DNA of 64,000 nucleotides from Serripes groenlandicus (taxonomy: Eukaryota > Mollusca > Bivalvia > Cardiida > Cardiidae): positions 248,001 through 312,000 of the forward strand of contig JASEVX010000099.1 of NCBI GenBank assembly GCA_031761405.1, in the 5' to 3' direction. Positions 10,508-21,345 of this stretch are shown piece by piece. Under the pieces are notes generated by a model that was not told where the DNA came from, searched no databases, and saw only the letters and a list, made by a program, of their open reading frames with translations. Both the position numbers and the translations under genes were made by a program. The stretch's first letter is position 1. Each line of letters opens with the position of its first letter.

Positions 10508-10738
10508 TTAATCCTTTCCCATATATAGACGCTTGCTGACATCTCTGCAGCAGACGACTTTTGAAAAAAAAATGTGACAAAAGGAGAAATTGCTTAAAAC
10601 GAGCAATGTCTCCTTTTGCCATAAGGTTTTCAACTCTTTTCAGTAATTTTACCTTCATTTTCAGAGATTATCCTTAACTCTTTCTAGATATTTTCAAAGT
10701 CGTCTGCTGCAGATTTGTTGTATGTGGGAAAGGGTTTA
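10508..10738 (+). mobile_element. MITE family B
   Basis: TTAATCCTTTCCCATATATA to GTGGGAAAGGGTTTA. The central core GAAATTGCTTAAAACGAGCA and the right-end TCGTCTGCTGCAG are intact. The right TTAA has decayed to TTTA. Confidence 0.8.
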
Positions 10739-11220
10739 TTTTATGTTGCCCTCAGTATGACACTTAACGTAAAAAATACATTGGTAATATTGCGTGGCCC
10801 TCACTGAATATTTTGTTTGCCATAATGGCTTGTATAAATACCACAACATTATCGAAACTATCAAAATATATAAATGAATCGATGACCATAATATAAAAAA
10901 AAGTTTTGAACACTCTGATTGCATAAACTACTGTAAATTAATTATTATAAAATTGATACTTTTATCGTTTTCAACTTATCCTAACTAATCCTAATAGTTC
11001 TTTTTTTCCTTTGCGAAGTGTTGTATAGCCAATGAAAATACCTACACATGAAATACCCCCTTTAAATAATTTGACCATTCCTTGCTTATTTTTGTTCTCT
11101 TTTGTTTATTTGTTATTCATATTTATTTTCTTTGTATTCACTTTTCTGTCTTTGCCATATTTCAATTATAAATGGCTATAGGCAATTTTACTTTGCCGAT
11201 GCTAATAAAATGTTTGTATG
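10739..11220. other. No recognised feature
   Basis: A/T-rich. The 62-aa minus frame (10736-10924) shows no similarity or motif. Confidence 0.4.
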
Positions 11221-11245
11221 TTAAAGGTGCTGAACTCCAGTTTAT
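11221..11245 (+). mobile_element. Family J end fragment
   Basis: TTAAAGGTGCTGAACTCCAG matches the terminus of the J element at 18756 and of the partial copy at 53960. No opposite end was found nearby. Confidence 0.45.
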
Positions 11246-11629
11246 AGACATTATAGTCAAAGTTTTAAAACTGTTCAAAAGTTTTCTTGAACTATTAGAA
11301 TCATATTTCTGGGATGAGCAATAATTTCACTTGCCAGTACCATACATATTTAACTATTGACCGTGTATGTTTCAGTTGTACTAGGTAGACATACCCGGTA
11401 AGCCAAATTGTGTACATTTTCATGACTTTCAATTGAAAGTTTTTTCAACATTTACTGCCGAAATAGTTTTGAACTATTTATAACTTACTTTGTTGTCAAT
11501 ATTAGCAATATTTGCAGAAGCTCCAACATTTCAACATTTTGATCACCATCTGGAGTTGAGCACTTTTAAAACAGGTATTCTGACTCATACGAAGTTAAAC
11601 TCTTTGATTCATGGTATTGTTTTTAACAA
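11246..11629. other. No recognised feature
   Basis: A/T-rich sequence without gene or family repeat. Confidence 0.4.
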
Positions 11630-11800
11630 AGGTAAACCGACACACAGACACTTTTTGACGCCTCTGCAGCAGAAAGCTTTTGCCACAAGGTTTTCAACCT
11701 TGTTCAATGAGTGTTCTATCATTTAAAGAGAGTTTCCATATTTTTTTTTTAAATTAAAATATTGTCAAAGTCGTCTGTTGTATGTGAAAAAGGGATACAC
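11630..11800 (+). mobile_element. Family B, internally deleted and diverged
   Basis: Has GACGCCTCTGCAGCAGAAAG, CCACAAGGTTTTCAACC and CAAAGTCGTCTGTTGTATGT, but the central hairpin is missing and the ends are degraded. Confidence 0.6.
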
Positions 11801-12082
11801 CTAGATAAGAAATAGTTATTACCTAGACATAAATCTCTTGTACGAATAAATATAAAAAAGGCTTGCCAAAGTCAACCGTATACACATGCGATCTAAGTTA
11901 GTCGAGTCACACAAAACGGTGTGTTGTTACGAAAGCAAACAATGAAACCACATGACCACATGTACACACACATAGCCTGATCAGAGCCGCCAATGTTCGT
12001 CTGTATAATGTTAAGCGATGCGAAAAGGAGGGATACCAAATCATTTCAATGAAGACAATAAACAGAATAAGTTTCATTATTT

Positions 12083-12328
12083 GAGCCGATCACCGAGAAA
12101 ACCAACATTATGGACTCACCGGATCAGCTTAATCATGCCGCGCAGGGTAACCCGGACAGACACTTTTCGCTTCCTATGGAATTTCTGTTTGGGGAATCAT
12201 AACATTTCACTTCTATCCCCCTGAGACAAAATGTGTCGACCCGTATTAGTCAGCGCGGACTGCGCAGGTTGATCTGGGTCGATACATTACGCAGAGTCCA
12301 TAATGTTAGTTTTCTCGTGGAACGGCTC
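12083..12328 (+). mobile_element. MITE family A, full copy
   Basis: GAGCCGATCACCGAGAAAAC to CGTGGAACGGCTC, with a short deletion in the left arm after TATGGACTC. Small open frames here repeat the family A pseudo-peptide. Confidence 0.8.
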
Positions 12329-12811
12329 ATTTCCTTACAATATCTGGCAATCATGCGTTTTCATGTTACCGAACGTATGCTGTTATCTGCTTTAGTTACA
12401 CTCTTTTTGAAATGATAACAGAATATTACCGTACATATTGCGATATCAAACCGCAAGCTTATCAGCAATTTACGTGTAATTTGTCACCAGTTACTTGATT
12501 GGTTTAATTCTATAAAGGCGTTATTGTAAACTATAAAAATATCAGTTCAACTAATGGAGATGTTTGTAAGAAAACAAGCACTGAACAACAATGCTTAAGT
12601 TGGGTGTTTCGTGACAACTAAACAATCACCCAACAACAAGTTAGTTAGTAATATATATTTATATCTCATCATTGTACATACAATTTACAAATATTACATC
12701 ATCGAGATATACAATATAACCTAAAAGTACAATGCCACTCCGCAATAGAGTAAGAATAGATGAACAATTAACAATATCATTATTACATTATTGCAAGTGT
12801 GTGAAGTTGGC
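12329..12811. other. No recognised feature
   Basis: A/T-rich. No supported gene or repeat. Confidence 0.4.
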
Positions 12812-13060
12812 AGAGCATTAGACGTTAGGCATTAGACATTCAAAAAAAATATTCGAATGTCTAATTAGACGTTAGACATTCGATTAGACATTCGCTAATT
12901 TTGATTATCGAATGTCTTATAAGACATTAGACATTCGATTAGACATTCAGAAACATCGCAAATGTTAAATATCGAATGTCTATAATTATAAGATATATAA
13001 CCCAAATTCGTCGGAGGTCATTGTACATGCAAAAAACGAATGTCTAATTGGTCTAATCTA
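12812..13060. repeat. Cluster of alternating ATTAGACATTCGA/TCGAATGTCTAAT motifs
   Basis: The 13-bp motif and its reverse complement occur repeatedly and irregularly (about 12822, 12851, 12882, 12908, 12929, 12974, 13038). Many pairs can fold into hairpins, for example TCGAATGTCTAATTAGACGT at 12853. The cluster directly precedes the 53-bp array. Confidence 0.75.
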
Positions 13061-13340
13061 ATAAATGTGAGTGTCGACCTACGACCTACGCGCCAGGACG
13101 ACACTTTCTGAAAATAAATGTGAGTGTCGACCTACGACCTACGAGCCATGTCAACACTTTCTGAAAATAAATGTGAGTGTCGACCTACGACCTACGAGCC
13201 AGGTCGACTCTTTCTAAAAATAAATGTGAGTGCCGACCTACGACCTATGCGCCAGGTCGACACTTTCTGAACATAAGTGTGAGTGTCGACCTACGACCTA
13301 CGCGCCAGTTCGACACCTTTTGAAAATAAATGTAAGTGAC
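13061..13340. repeat. 53-bp tandem array, 5 units plus partial
   Basis: Units start at 13061, 13114, 13167, 13220, 13273 and 13326 (all spaced 53 bp). The core is GAGTGTCGACCTACGACCTA followed by CGCGCCAGGTCGACACTTTC. GTCGACCT/AGGTCGAC makes each unit partly palindromic. Confidence 0.87.
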
Positions 13341-13700
13341 ACGGTAGTAAAACTCCGGCATTTAGTAGGAGGGTTTCTTGCAGAGTCCGCCGCGTGTATT
13401 AAGGGAGCCCTCGGGGCCAGAGGCCCCTGTCAACGGACTGAAACACTTTGTTTTGTCACCGGAGTGGAACCCTTTTTCTTTTGTCACGGTAGTGGAACGC
13501 CGGCCTTAAGTAGGCGGGTTTCTCGCAGAGTCCGCCGCTTTTATTAGGGTTGCACTCGGGCCCAGAGGCGGAGTGGAACACTTTTTTTTAGTCACCGGAG
13601 TTGAACCCCTTTTCTTTTTTTACGGGAGTGGAACGCGGCGTGTATTAGGGGAGCACTCGGGTCCAGAGGCCCTTGTCACCGAAGTGTAACACATTCTTTT
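13341..13700. repeat. GC-rich diverged repeats with GAGTGGAAC motif
   Basis: Repeated elements are GTCACSGGAGTGGAAC (about 13457, 13484, 13593, 13621), GCAGAGTCCGCCGC (13380 and 13527) and CTCGGGSCCAGAGGC (13410, 13555, 13656). The 105-aa frame at 13230-13547 spans repeats and is not a supported gene. Confidence 0.65.
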
Positions 13701-14010
13701 GTCACGGGAGTGGAACGCCGGTCTACCCGCGCGTACAGCGAAGTGCTGGCCTTGTTTCAAGCGAGCTCTCTGCTGCTGATAGGGGAAATGTGAGCCGGGA
13801 CCGCATATTCTATAAGGCAGGTCCCGCCGTCTACTCGTGTTTACGGCGAAGTGCTGGCCTTGTTTCAAGCGAGCACTCCGCTGCTGGTAGGGGACATGTG
13901 AGCCTGGCTGCATATGCTATGAGGCAGGTCCCGCCTTCTACTGGCGTTTACGGCGAAGTGATGGCACTCCGCTGCTGGTAGAGGGAATGTGAGCCGTGGC
14001 CGAATTTGCA
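13701..14010. repeat. ~107-bp tandem repeat, about 3 units
   Basis: GTCTACYCG...TACGGCGAAGTGCTGGCC...CTGCTGGTAGGGGAMATGTG...AAGGCAGGTCCCGCC recurs at about 13721, 13829 and 13936. The third unit is internally shortened. Frames on both strands (97 and 102 aa) arise from the repeat. Confidence 0.78.
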
Positions 14011-15020
14011 ATAAAGCAGGTCCCGTTGAACTCAATGTCCCTGTACAGATCGATACAGAAAAACAAGAAGAGTTTGTGACTATAACCGATGAACTTTGTG
14101 CTAGGGGCGTTAATCATAACAATCAAGATTTCATGAAGAGAAAGAAGCAAGTTGCATAATCAAAGACACTAAAAACTTAATGGAGAGCTGCTTAACATAC
14201 TGGTATGCTTGTGAAGTAGGCAAATTCGCGACTAAACAATCCTAACGCATTCTGGATACAAAACTTGGCATTTAGTCATTGGAAAGAATAACACAATTTG
14301 ATTATCGTGCAACTTTAGAAAATCACTGATTGAATATTAGATAATTTTGATTAACATCTAAACTTATTTTTTTTTATTCATTGACTTTAATAAACGGAAA
14401 TAAATCCAATAATGGCTGTTATCTTTTCACACATGAAGCAAATATACTGAAAAATCAGCAAAATCTGTATTAATTGTAGCATTATTTAGCATTTTCTCAC
14501 ATAAATGAGACTACAGCAGACTTCTTTCAAAACAACTCTGCAAAAACAACATCCATCAATGGTCATTTCATTATTGTATACAATAGAAAACACGTTTCAC
14601 AAAAAGAGAAATTATAAGCATGTGCATTGCATGTGCATGTATTTGGGACAGGTTAAGCACTAATATTTGCTTTCATGTTAATATCACGTTCATTGTGTAA
14701 ATTAATTTCTAAATTTTCTAAAATTCTTTACTTGATTATTGTATGATCGTAATAGACCAATTTAATATAAATTCCAAACATTTTGTGATCATGCAAAATA
14801 ACCCATGACATAAGCATTTGCATCGTCTAGTCAATTGCTAAAAAAAAAATCAATTTTTATGACCAAAGTATGCTATTTAACTTTTGTCTACAATCATTTA
14901 ACGGTTTTTCGTAAATAGGTAGCAACTATGTATTATTCAATTATTGTATTTTGTGTATTCATCTATCTGACATTGTTTGAAATAGAGACGTCTATACTAT
15001 ACGTAATTGATCCGCGTTTG
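14011..15020. other. No recognised feature
   Basis: One kilobase of A/T-rich DNA. At 14509-14560 TACAGCAGACTTCTTTCAAA faintly recalls family B. Confidence 0.4.
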
Positions 15021-15025
15021 CACTG

Positions 15026-15049
15026 TGGCATACCATAAAAGGTATGCCA
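15026..15049. repeat. Short perfect hairpin
   Basis: TGGCATACC-ATAAAA-GGTATGCCA: 9-bp stem with a 6-nt loop. No context suggests a function. Confidence 0.5.
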
Positions 15050-15230
15050 GTTAAACTGGTGGAGCAACACTTATTTGTGTCAAATGTTTCATCAACGGAT
15101 ATCCAACATGTAACTTATCTGTGAATTCTCTTATGAGAAGAGTATGCCTATATGTGCCACAATACATTGTTTATCAGACGCGGTAAATGCACCATCTGGG
15201 CCCCGCCACATGAGAACCTTCATTCGGCTC

Positions 15231-15303
15231 TTGATGAACAGCGAATATCCAGATCAGCCTTCTCTTTCACACAGTCAGATCAGGATCTTCAATGTTCGCC
15301 ATC
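15231..15303. repeat. Palindromic repeat K
   Basis: TTGATGAACAGCGAATATCC at one end and GATCTTCAATGTTCGCC at the other form the imperfect inverted ends of family K. Better copies are at 37648, 45601 and 63455. Confidence 0.5.
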
Positions 15304-15613
15304 TAGTTTTAAAAGTGTCCTCAAACATTTTGGTTGGAGAACGGTTATGACCGAAGATCGGCTTGATGCGTATGTAATTTGATCGGTTTTGCTGTTAGTT
15401 AAAAAAACCACCGTCAGTCTACTTGTGCCATGGCTCAAATACGACTACATGATAATAATGTACTCGAGTATAAGAATCTACATAATTTAGTGTGAAAGTG
15501 ATATTGGCATCCTGGTCAATGTGTGGGCGTGAATATGATATGATCCATGCTAAACACTAACGGCTATACGACATTTCTTTTGTAGTAGATGGCGAGGATA
15601 ATGACACTTTGGT
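15304..15613. other. No recognised feature
   Basis: Nothing beyond unique sequence. Two overlapping short frames (15144-15350 and 15152-15382) lack similarity. Confidence 0.4.
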
Positions 15614-15828
15614 TTAACCCTTTCAGCGCCGAATTGTTTAAAGTAGACTCTTCCATGTTCAAAATCGACCGATTCTATTTTTCATGTGATATGAATTTTT
15701 GAATATTTCTTTTAATAAAATGCAAACAATACTGATTTCATGTGAGACAGCTCGTTACGAGCTGACTCACCTGAATCTGTATTGTTTGCAAAAAACCTCA
15801 ATATTGCCTTTGGCGCCGAAAGAGTTAA
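15614..15828 (+). mobile_element. MITE family C, full copy, TTAA-flanked
   Basis: TTAACCCTTTCAGCGCC at 15614 and TTTGGCGCCGAAAGAGTTAA ending 15828. The interior has CAAACAATACTG...CAGTATTGTTTGCA inverted arms around the central palindrome GAGACAGCTCGTTACGAGCT. TTAA at both ends suggests a piggyBac-type element. No coding capacity. Confidence 0.85.
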
Positions 15829-16590
15829 ATAATAGGTTTGTCCTCATAACTGTTTTCAGAGAGTATAAGTATGCTTAATCCCGTGGTCTCCACGAGGCAT
15901 TCATTATTCCTGACCTCTAAGCGTTCATGATTCTTAACTCCGAGGTTTTCCGGATGCTAAATCCCCAGACTTTCAGAATGGTTACTCCCGAGTTGTAAAA
16001 AATCTAGTATGGCTACACACACTTAAAGTATACTGTCATGCACACTGTTTGTTTCCTTAAACGAAAACAAGCTGTCACATTACGATATTCAGTCATGCCT
16101 TACCAGGCCGCTTTAACAAAGTGGTTCAAAATACGTGTACCCACTTTAAGTTGTCATCATTTCTTTACTGCATGGAATAAATACTCAAAATAAAGTGAGA
16201 TGCAAAGCACATTCTATTAAGCCATACCATTTACCTGGACGTGTGGCCACTAACTAATGACGTCATCACATTTGCTGTATAACGTCAACAGTGATGAACC
16301 ATCCAATATAATAAACCTTTGCAGCAACCTTTCCGCAATGAAAATTATTGGACACTTATTTTAATCGGATACAATAAACATAATGTTTTGCACAGAAATA
16401 TTTTGGAGATGAAAGCATATTTCACAGGATTGAATAAAAATGATAATACATATCGAATCAATAGTTTGCGACATGAACTAAAACGTGACGGTTTTATTTG
16501 TTGAAAAATATTTTTCTAAATATATGTGCAAACTTTGAATCAAGCCATGTAGAATGATGTATGACGTTATGACACCGGAAGTTCGCATTT
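15829..16590. other. No recognised feature
   Basis: A/T-rich. The 61-aa frame at 16319-16504 is unsupported. Confidence 0.4.
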
Positions 16591-16599
16591 CTTGTGTAC

Positions 16600-16720
16600 C
16601 CCAGCAACACCGTTTAACTGGTTTTGTTTGTCGGGCAAAATGGCGGCTCGTCCGCCATGTCTAGAATCGCGCGATTTGATTGGCTAACGTCAACTGTCAA
16701 TAAAAAATCGGTGATCACAC
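16600..16720 (+). promoter_or_regulatory. Possible promoter-like patch (YY1-like and CCAAT-like motifs)
   Basis: CAAAATGGCGGC (16637-16648) matches the YY1 consensus, which often sits at metazoan transcription starts. GATTGGCT (16678-16685) is an inverted CCAAT motif. CpG-dense TCGTCCGCC and TCGCGCGA lie in an otherwise CpG-poor region. The ATG inside the YY1 motif opens only a short frame that stops at the TAA in GGCTAAC, 45 bases on, so no first coding exon is shown. Confidence 0.22.
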
Positions 16721-16724
16721 AATT

Positions 16725-16751
16725 GAACCGTTTTCTAGGAAAACCAACATA
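16725..16751 (+). mobile_element. Solo family A end
   Basis: GAACCGTTTTCTAGGAAAACC resembles the A terminus, but neither interior nor opposite end follows. Confidence 0.35.
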
Positions 16752-18755
16752 AACGTACTTATTACACGTTGAAAAATACCTGCCTGTATTTCCATGCTAA
16801 AGAATAATCAAAGCGCCAATGGCACTGTAGTGGCGATCGTATGGAAAATCCTGCAAAGTAACAAGCAGTATATCGGTGTAGGGCTTGCGATGACTCTGGT
16901 GCGGGTATATTTGAGAATGTATCAACCCTGCATCTTTTGACAGTAGAATAATGTTAGTTTGCCAGAATGTTGTCTTGGTGATTATTTAGTTACGTTCTGA
17001 AATTGGTCATGATGTGTTCAAAATTAGGCCATTCCAAAGTTATGAAAAATCTAGTTGGTATTCGATAGACTACCGTTTTAGCTCATTAGAATGACTATTT
17101 GTAATCTAAATTGTTTGGGTAATCACATGTTTATCACCAGGTCGTTAGGCCATATTAAGATAAAATATATTTTACACTTTAGAAATGACTAAAGAAAGGA
17201 GAGAAAACAGTATCCATTAGTTTGGTGTTTGTTTCAATTATGTCCGATATTAAACAGGTCTGTTCAATTTAGTCCCTTCACATTGCATGATTGAGGGTTG
17301 TCACAGTGTATTTATATGTCTCTGAGGTTGTTAAACTGCTTCGAATAATGTGAGTGCAAAAACAAACACAAAACATGCTCCAAAAGCACAATTTCACTAT
17401 TTGCCAAACTGTTTAATTTATGAAAATATAGGCATATATTATAATGCTAGATCTTCAAACTCAATTAGGCTACACTGTCAGCATTGATTGCTAATTGACT
17501 CTAGAACGTGCAGACGTGTATACATAACGTGTGTACACACTGCCATCGTGTGTCCTTTAAACCTTTGTAAACCAGTCTTATTATCTAGACGCTTTCATAT
17601 ATTTAAACAAGTACAAAATAAAGCGTTTATAATATTGAGATTTACAAGCTTTTCTGGTTTTTGGTCTCGCGAGCTATTTATAGAACCTTTTGGAATTTCC
17701 AGATTTGAGTATCACCAGAGTTGTCGTTATTTGCAAGGCAGAACGCGCAATGATATTTATTATCTGCCAAATCATGACGAAGATAATCAGAGTACAACCA
17801 ACTCCTGCCGAATCAGGTTAAAGGTCAAAAGGTTACGGTTGACTACAGTAAAAATAAAACGAGGCACAGGAGTATCATGATACTCTGCATAGCGTACCCA
17901 AGACGCCCGATGATATTTATTATCTGCCCAAACATGAAGAAAGATAATATGTAAATAGTTTAACTCTATTTAGATATTTTCTCGATAAATCTCAAATATT
18001 AGTACCAATCCGGTATCAAAGTAGCACTAACATTATCATTATTAATCGTGTGCCTGCATCACTGATGGAACTATATATATATATGGCGGTTTAACGGAAG
18101 TGAGTAAATTGCCTTTGCAGAAATATCCAACCGATTGTTCAAATACGACTATATAATTTTTTTTTCGTTGTTGTTGTTTTGGTAGCACTGTGGCGATTGT
18201 CAACCAATCGCCACAAAAATGGTTGCTGCTTATCATATGTTTCGTAAAACCTTCTATGACTAATTATCGAACAGTGCAGATCCAGACCAGGCTGCGTGGT
18301 TCAACTGGTTTTGTTACACGAAACTATGGATTGGTGAAACAATATAGCTAACACTAAATTTTAATGATTTTTATACAATTATGAACAGTATTCTTTTATT
18401 TAGAAACGTAACTTCTAAGGTGATAGTCGATGTACTTTTTCATAATTAATATAGCAACCACCGGAAGTTACTTATGTACGATGTTGTTATGCAATAACAC
18501 TATAATAATTTGGAATCAAACGTTGAAGGAAAAGGGGACCGGTTCAAAAAGTAACCCCTTTGCTAAATACACAGACAAATATCAATCAAATCGTTCCATT
18601 TTCAGACCTTGTTTTAACAATAAAGGGTTGTTAACATGATGTGATGGGCGTCCTTATATCGCATAACGTGCCCTAATATGTCGGCATGCAAAGCGTATGA
18701 TATCATATGAGAGAAAATTATCGCTAAACTTTATGTTTTTTTGGGGGATCCTTTT
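16752..18755. other. Two kilobases without recognised feature
   Basis: The longest frame (17488-17880, 130 aa) has no motif or family I recognise. Part of it lies in a short direct repeat: TGATATTTATTATCTGCC at about 17751 and 17911. Treated as non-coding. Confidence 0.4.
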
Positions 18756-19141
18756 TTAAAGCGACTGAAATCCAGATGGCACGAAAAAAGAAGAAGAAAA
18801 AAACAACAACTCGAATTCGCCCTAAATGTAATTATTTATGTTATCCAAGTAAAACCAGGGTAGAAAATGTATTGTTTTTTATCAATAAAGTGAACTTGAG
18901 TCGTTTTCAATTGTCCCGATGAAGGGGTTTCCTATTTAAAAATACTTACCCCATTACTGACAGGGTAGAATTTGCAAGGAAAAAGGTATCGAAAACAAGA
19001 AAATCTCACCGATTATAGGGGTATGTAATATGTCAGTTATCATATTTTAATGCCCCAAATACAAAAAAAACACCTATTTTCTTAAAATTGGAAATTTTAT
19101 TTTTTTTCGACAGTTGGGTATCTGGAGTTCAGTCGCTTTAA
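18756..19141. mobile_element. Family J MITE, TTAA-flanked
   Basis: Left end TTAAAGCGACTGAAATCCAG (TTAA at 18756) and right end TCTGGAGTTCAGTCGCTTTA with TTAA at 19138-19141, inverted with one mismatch. Inside the right end lie CGACAGTTGGGTAT and GGGGCATTAAA-type sequence (complement) shared with 53960-54055. TTAA target. No coding. Confidence 0.75.
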
Positions 19142-19294
19142 AGTATCCGTTTATTAAACCAAAACAGGGCAACTACATTCTTTTATTCGTTGAGGTCAGA
19201 TTTGTTTTGAAACATAATTAACTCAAGATAATACCTTTGTGTCGTCTGTTTTTGAAATTTCTGGGGAAGAATAAGAATATATTTGAAAGATGAT

Positions 19295-19385
19295 CCAAAT
19301 CTAGGCCAAGGAGAAATTACTCGTTTTGAACAATATTACTTTTTTTTCATATAGTTCTCAAAAGCCATCTCTGCTTTGAATGAAT
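19295..19385. mobile_element. Degenerate family B core
   Basis: AGGAGAAATTACTCGTTTTG and AGTTCTCAAAAGCCATCTCTG match B in order. The ends are lost. Confidence 0.45.
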
Positions 19386-19436
19386 TAAAAAGTCGATTGT
19401 ATAAAATTGAACTGTTGAGCCCATGTTCGAATCTCA

Positions 19437-19632
19437 TTAACCCTTTCCCACATACAGACGCTTTATGACGCCTCGGTAGCAGACGGCTTTTGAAAACATT
19501 GTGACAAAAGAAGAAATTGCTCATGATGAGCCATTTCTCCTGTTGCCACAATGTTTTCAACTCTATTTAATGATTATATTTTCATTCATAAGTCGTCTGC
19601 TGCTGATTTTCTTTATGTAGGAGAGAATTTAA
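19437..19632 (+). mobile_element. MITE family B, TTAA-flanked
   Basis: TTAACCCTTTCCCACATACA to GTAGGAGAGAATTTAA. The core GAAATTGCTCATGATGAGCC and CACAATGTTTTCAACTC are intact. About 30 bp of the right arm is missing. Confidence 0.8.
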
Positions 19633-19698
19633 CGCAACAACTCTCATATCTATGTTTAGAACATGTAGAAACAAAACACTTCCTCGATAGTGAAGGTC

Positions 19699-19880
19699 GG
19701 CCATTTTTTGTCTTTCCCAATATTGACAAAATAATTTTTGACAAGCGTTTCTTTTTTCTTCCATCAAATGGACTACTAAAACAGATACGTGAGAAGGAAG
19801 CCAGTTGCCTTGGAAAAATGTTATGTAAAGTACTGATGCGAGATAGGCAGTAACCACATTGGTAGATTAACGTTGGCCGC
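19699..19880 (+). mobile_element. SINE family E, head-less and diverged
   Basis: Alignable blocks are GGCCATTTTTTGTCTTTCCC, TTGACAAGCGTTTC, CTTCCATCAAATGG, GAAGCCAGTTGCCTTGG and AAAGTACTGATGCGAG. It then runs into a family A fragment at the shared string GGCCGC. Confidence 0.6.
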
Positions 19881-19946
19881 ATGCTTAGGCTGGTCTTGGT
19901 CGTCGATGCAGAGTCCAGAATGTTGGTTTTATCGTGGGACGGCTCA
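19881..19946 (-). mobile_element. MITE family A, terminal fragment
   Basis: ATGCTTAGGCTGG, then CAGAGTCCAGAATGTTGGTT and CGTGGGACGGCTC: only the last ~65 bp of an A copy. Confidence 0.72.
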
Positions 19947-20060
19947 TATATGGAATGTAAGCCATCTGTTTATAGATCGTTTACGTAACACGCATATTAT
20001 TTACGCGGTGTTGTTGGTCTTATCTGGCAACAATTACGCAAATAACAAAAACTGGATATC

Positions 20061-20223
20061 TTAACCCCTTTTCCACATACAACAAATCTGCAGCAGGTCT
20101 ACTAAAAAATATGAAATTTCCCTATAACTGTTGTTTTAATTACCGAAAAGCGTTGCCACGATGTTTTCAAAAGTTGTCTGCTGCAGATGCGTCAAATTGC
20201 GTCTATAGGTGGGAAAGTGTTAA
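20061..20223 (-). mobile_element. MITE family B, shortened
   Basis: TTAACCCCTTTTCCACATAC to GGTGGGAAAGTGTTAA, with TTAA at both ends. The central hairpin has been deleted. Confidence 0.78.
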
Positions 20224-20369
20224 ATAGCATACAGTGCCAGTATGATGACATCGTCCATCTGGAGGGCTATTTGTCGACACGAGACAATACAAATGCAGAA
20301 CAACTGCGCCATCACCACCACAAACATGCTAACGTCTTGATTTTAGTCATAGTCCAAAACAATTTGCAA

Positions 20370-20770
20370 AGCGATGTCGATGCCTATCAGTTTTATTGAA
20401 TATTCCATCGTATCGACTAATTAAATTGTCGTGTGTGGGTTTCTTTACGAATATTTTCCAAGTTACACGTACAGAGTATCTAGTGTACGTTTTCAACGTT
20501 ACTTTAGCGTATAGAAGCATCCGTGAGTGTTCATTATACATGTACTATATTTGAGATGCATAGCGATGTCGATGCCCAGCATTTTTATTGAATGTTCTAT
20601 CGTGTCGTCAAAGCAAAATATCCTTTGTGTGTGTTTTGACCATCATGTCCAAGCGTTTCACGTAACACGTACATGGCATCTACATGTAATGTACGCTTTC
20701 AATGTTACTTTGGCGTACCGAAGCATCCATGATCGTTCATAATACATGTAATACATTTGAGATGCATATT
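20370..20770. repeat. ~192-bp tandem duplication
   Basis: AGCGATGTCGATGCC starts at 20370 and 20562. It is followed in both units by TTTTATTGAAT, CATCGTRTCG, CACGTA, TTCAACGTTACTTTAGCGTA (second unit TTCAATGTTACTTTGGCGTA), GAAGCATCC and ATTTGAGATGCATA. The units are clearly diverged. Confidence 0.75.
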
Positions 20771-20843
20771 GTAAAGCCTGTATAAGAAACAACAGAGGTC
20801 CGTTGCTTCTCCTAGTTATTTAGGTGGGTGATTTACGCCGCTT

Positions 20844-21073
20844 TTAACCCTTGCCCTCATATAGACGCTTTCTGACGCCTCTGCAGCAGACGGCTTTTTG
20901 AAAACATAGTGACAAAAGAAGAAATTGCACAAAACGTGCAATTTCTCCTTTTGCCACAATGTTTTCCACTTTTTGTCATAGGTTATCCATTCAATTATGG
21001 AGATTTTCTATGTTTTGACAAAATACGTTCAAAGTCGTCTGCTGCAGAATTGTCATATGAGGGAAAGGGTTAA
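20844..21073 (+). mobile_element. MITE family B, full copy
   Basis: TTAACCCTTGCCCTCATATA to ATGAGGGAAAGGGTTAA. Core GAAATTGCACAAAACGTGCA. It sits right after GATTTACGCCGCTT, which looks like a SINE tail in reverse, so it may have inserted into a SINE. Confidence 0.85.
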
Positions 21074-21107
21074 TAGTATTACAGTTACCTCTAGGCGTTT
21101 TATTGAT

Positions 21108-21345
21108 AAACTCCAGCTTGGCCAACATTCTTTCCGACGTTTGACAAAAGTCACTGTGACAAGCGTCATTCATCTTTCACCAATGGGCTAACAGTCTATG
21201 TGGAAAAAGCAGCCAGTTTCTTGGAGAGTATGTTGTTTGGGGTACTGTTGTGAGAAAACCTGGAAACATATGAGTAGGTGAACTGGCCGCCGTGATATGA
21301 CTGAACAAATTGTTGAAAACGGCGTTAAACCCCATTCAATCAATG
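21108..21345 (+). mobile_element. SINE family E, 5'-truncated
   Basis: Starts at the end of the head (GCTTGGCCAACATTCTTTCC) and keeps the complete body and tail (GGCGTTAAACCCCATTCAAT). Truncation at the 5' side is expected for LINE-driven retrotransposition. Confidence 0.8.

Noticed and set aside
13230..13913. Frames of 97-105 aa on both strands in the GC-rich island
   Set aside because: They follow tandem repeats and exist on both strands, as expected for GC-rich DNA with few stops.
17488..17880. 130-aa open frame as a host gene
   Set aside because: No domain, signal peptide or codon pattern that I recognise, and it overlaps a short direct repeat. No splice context can be shown.
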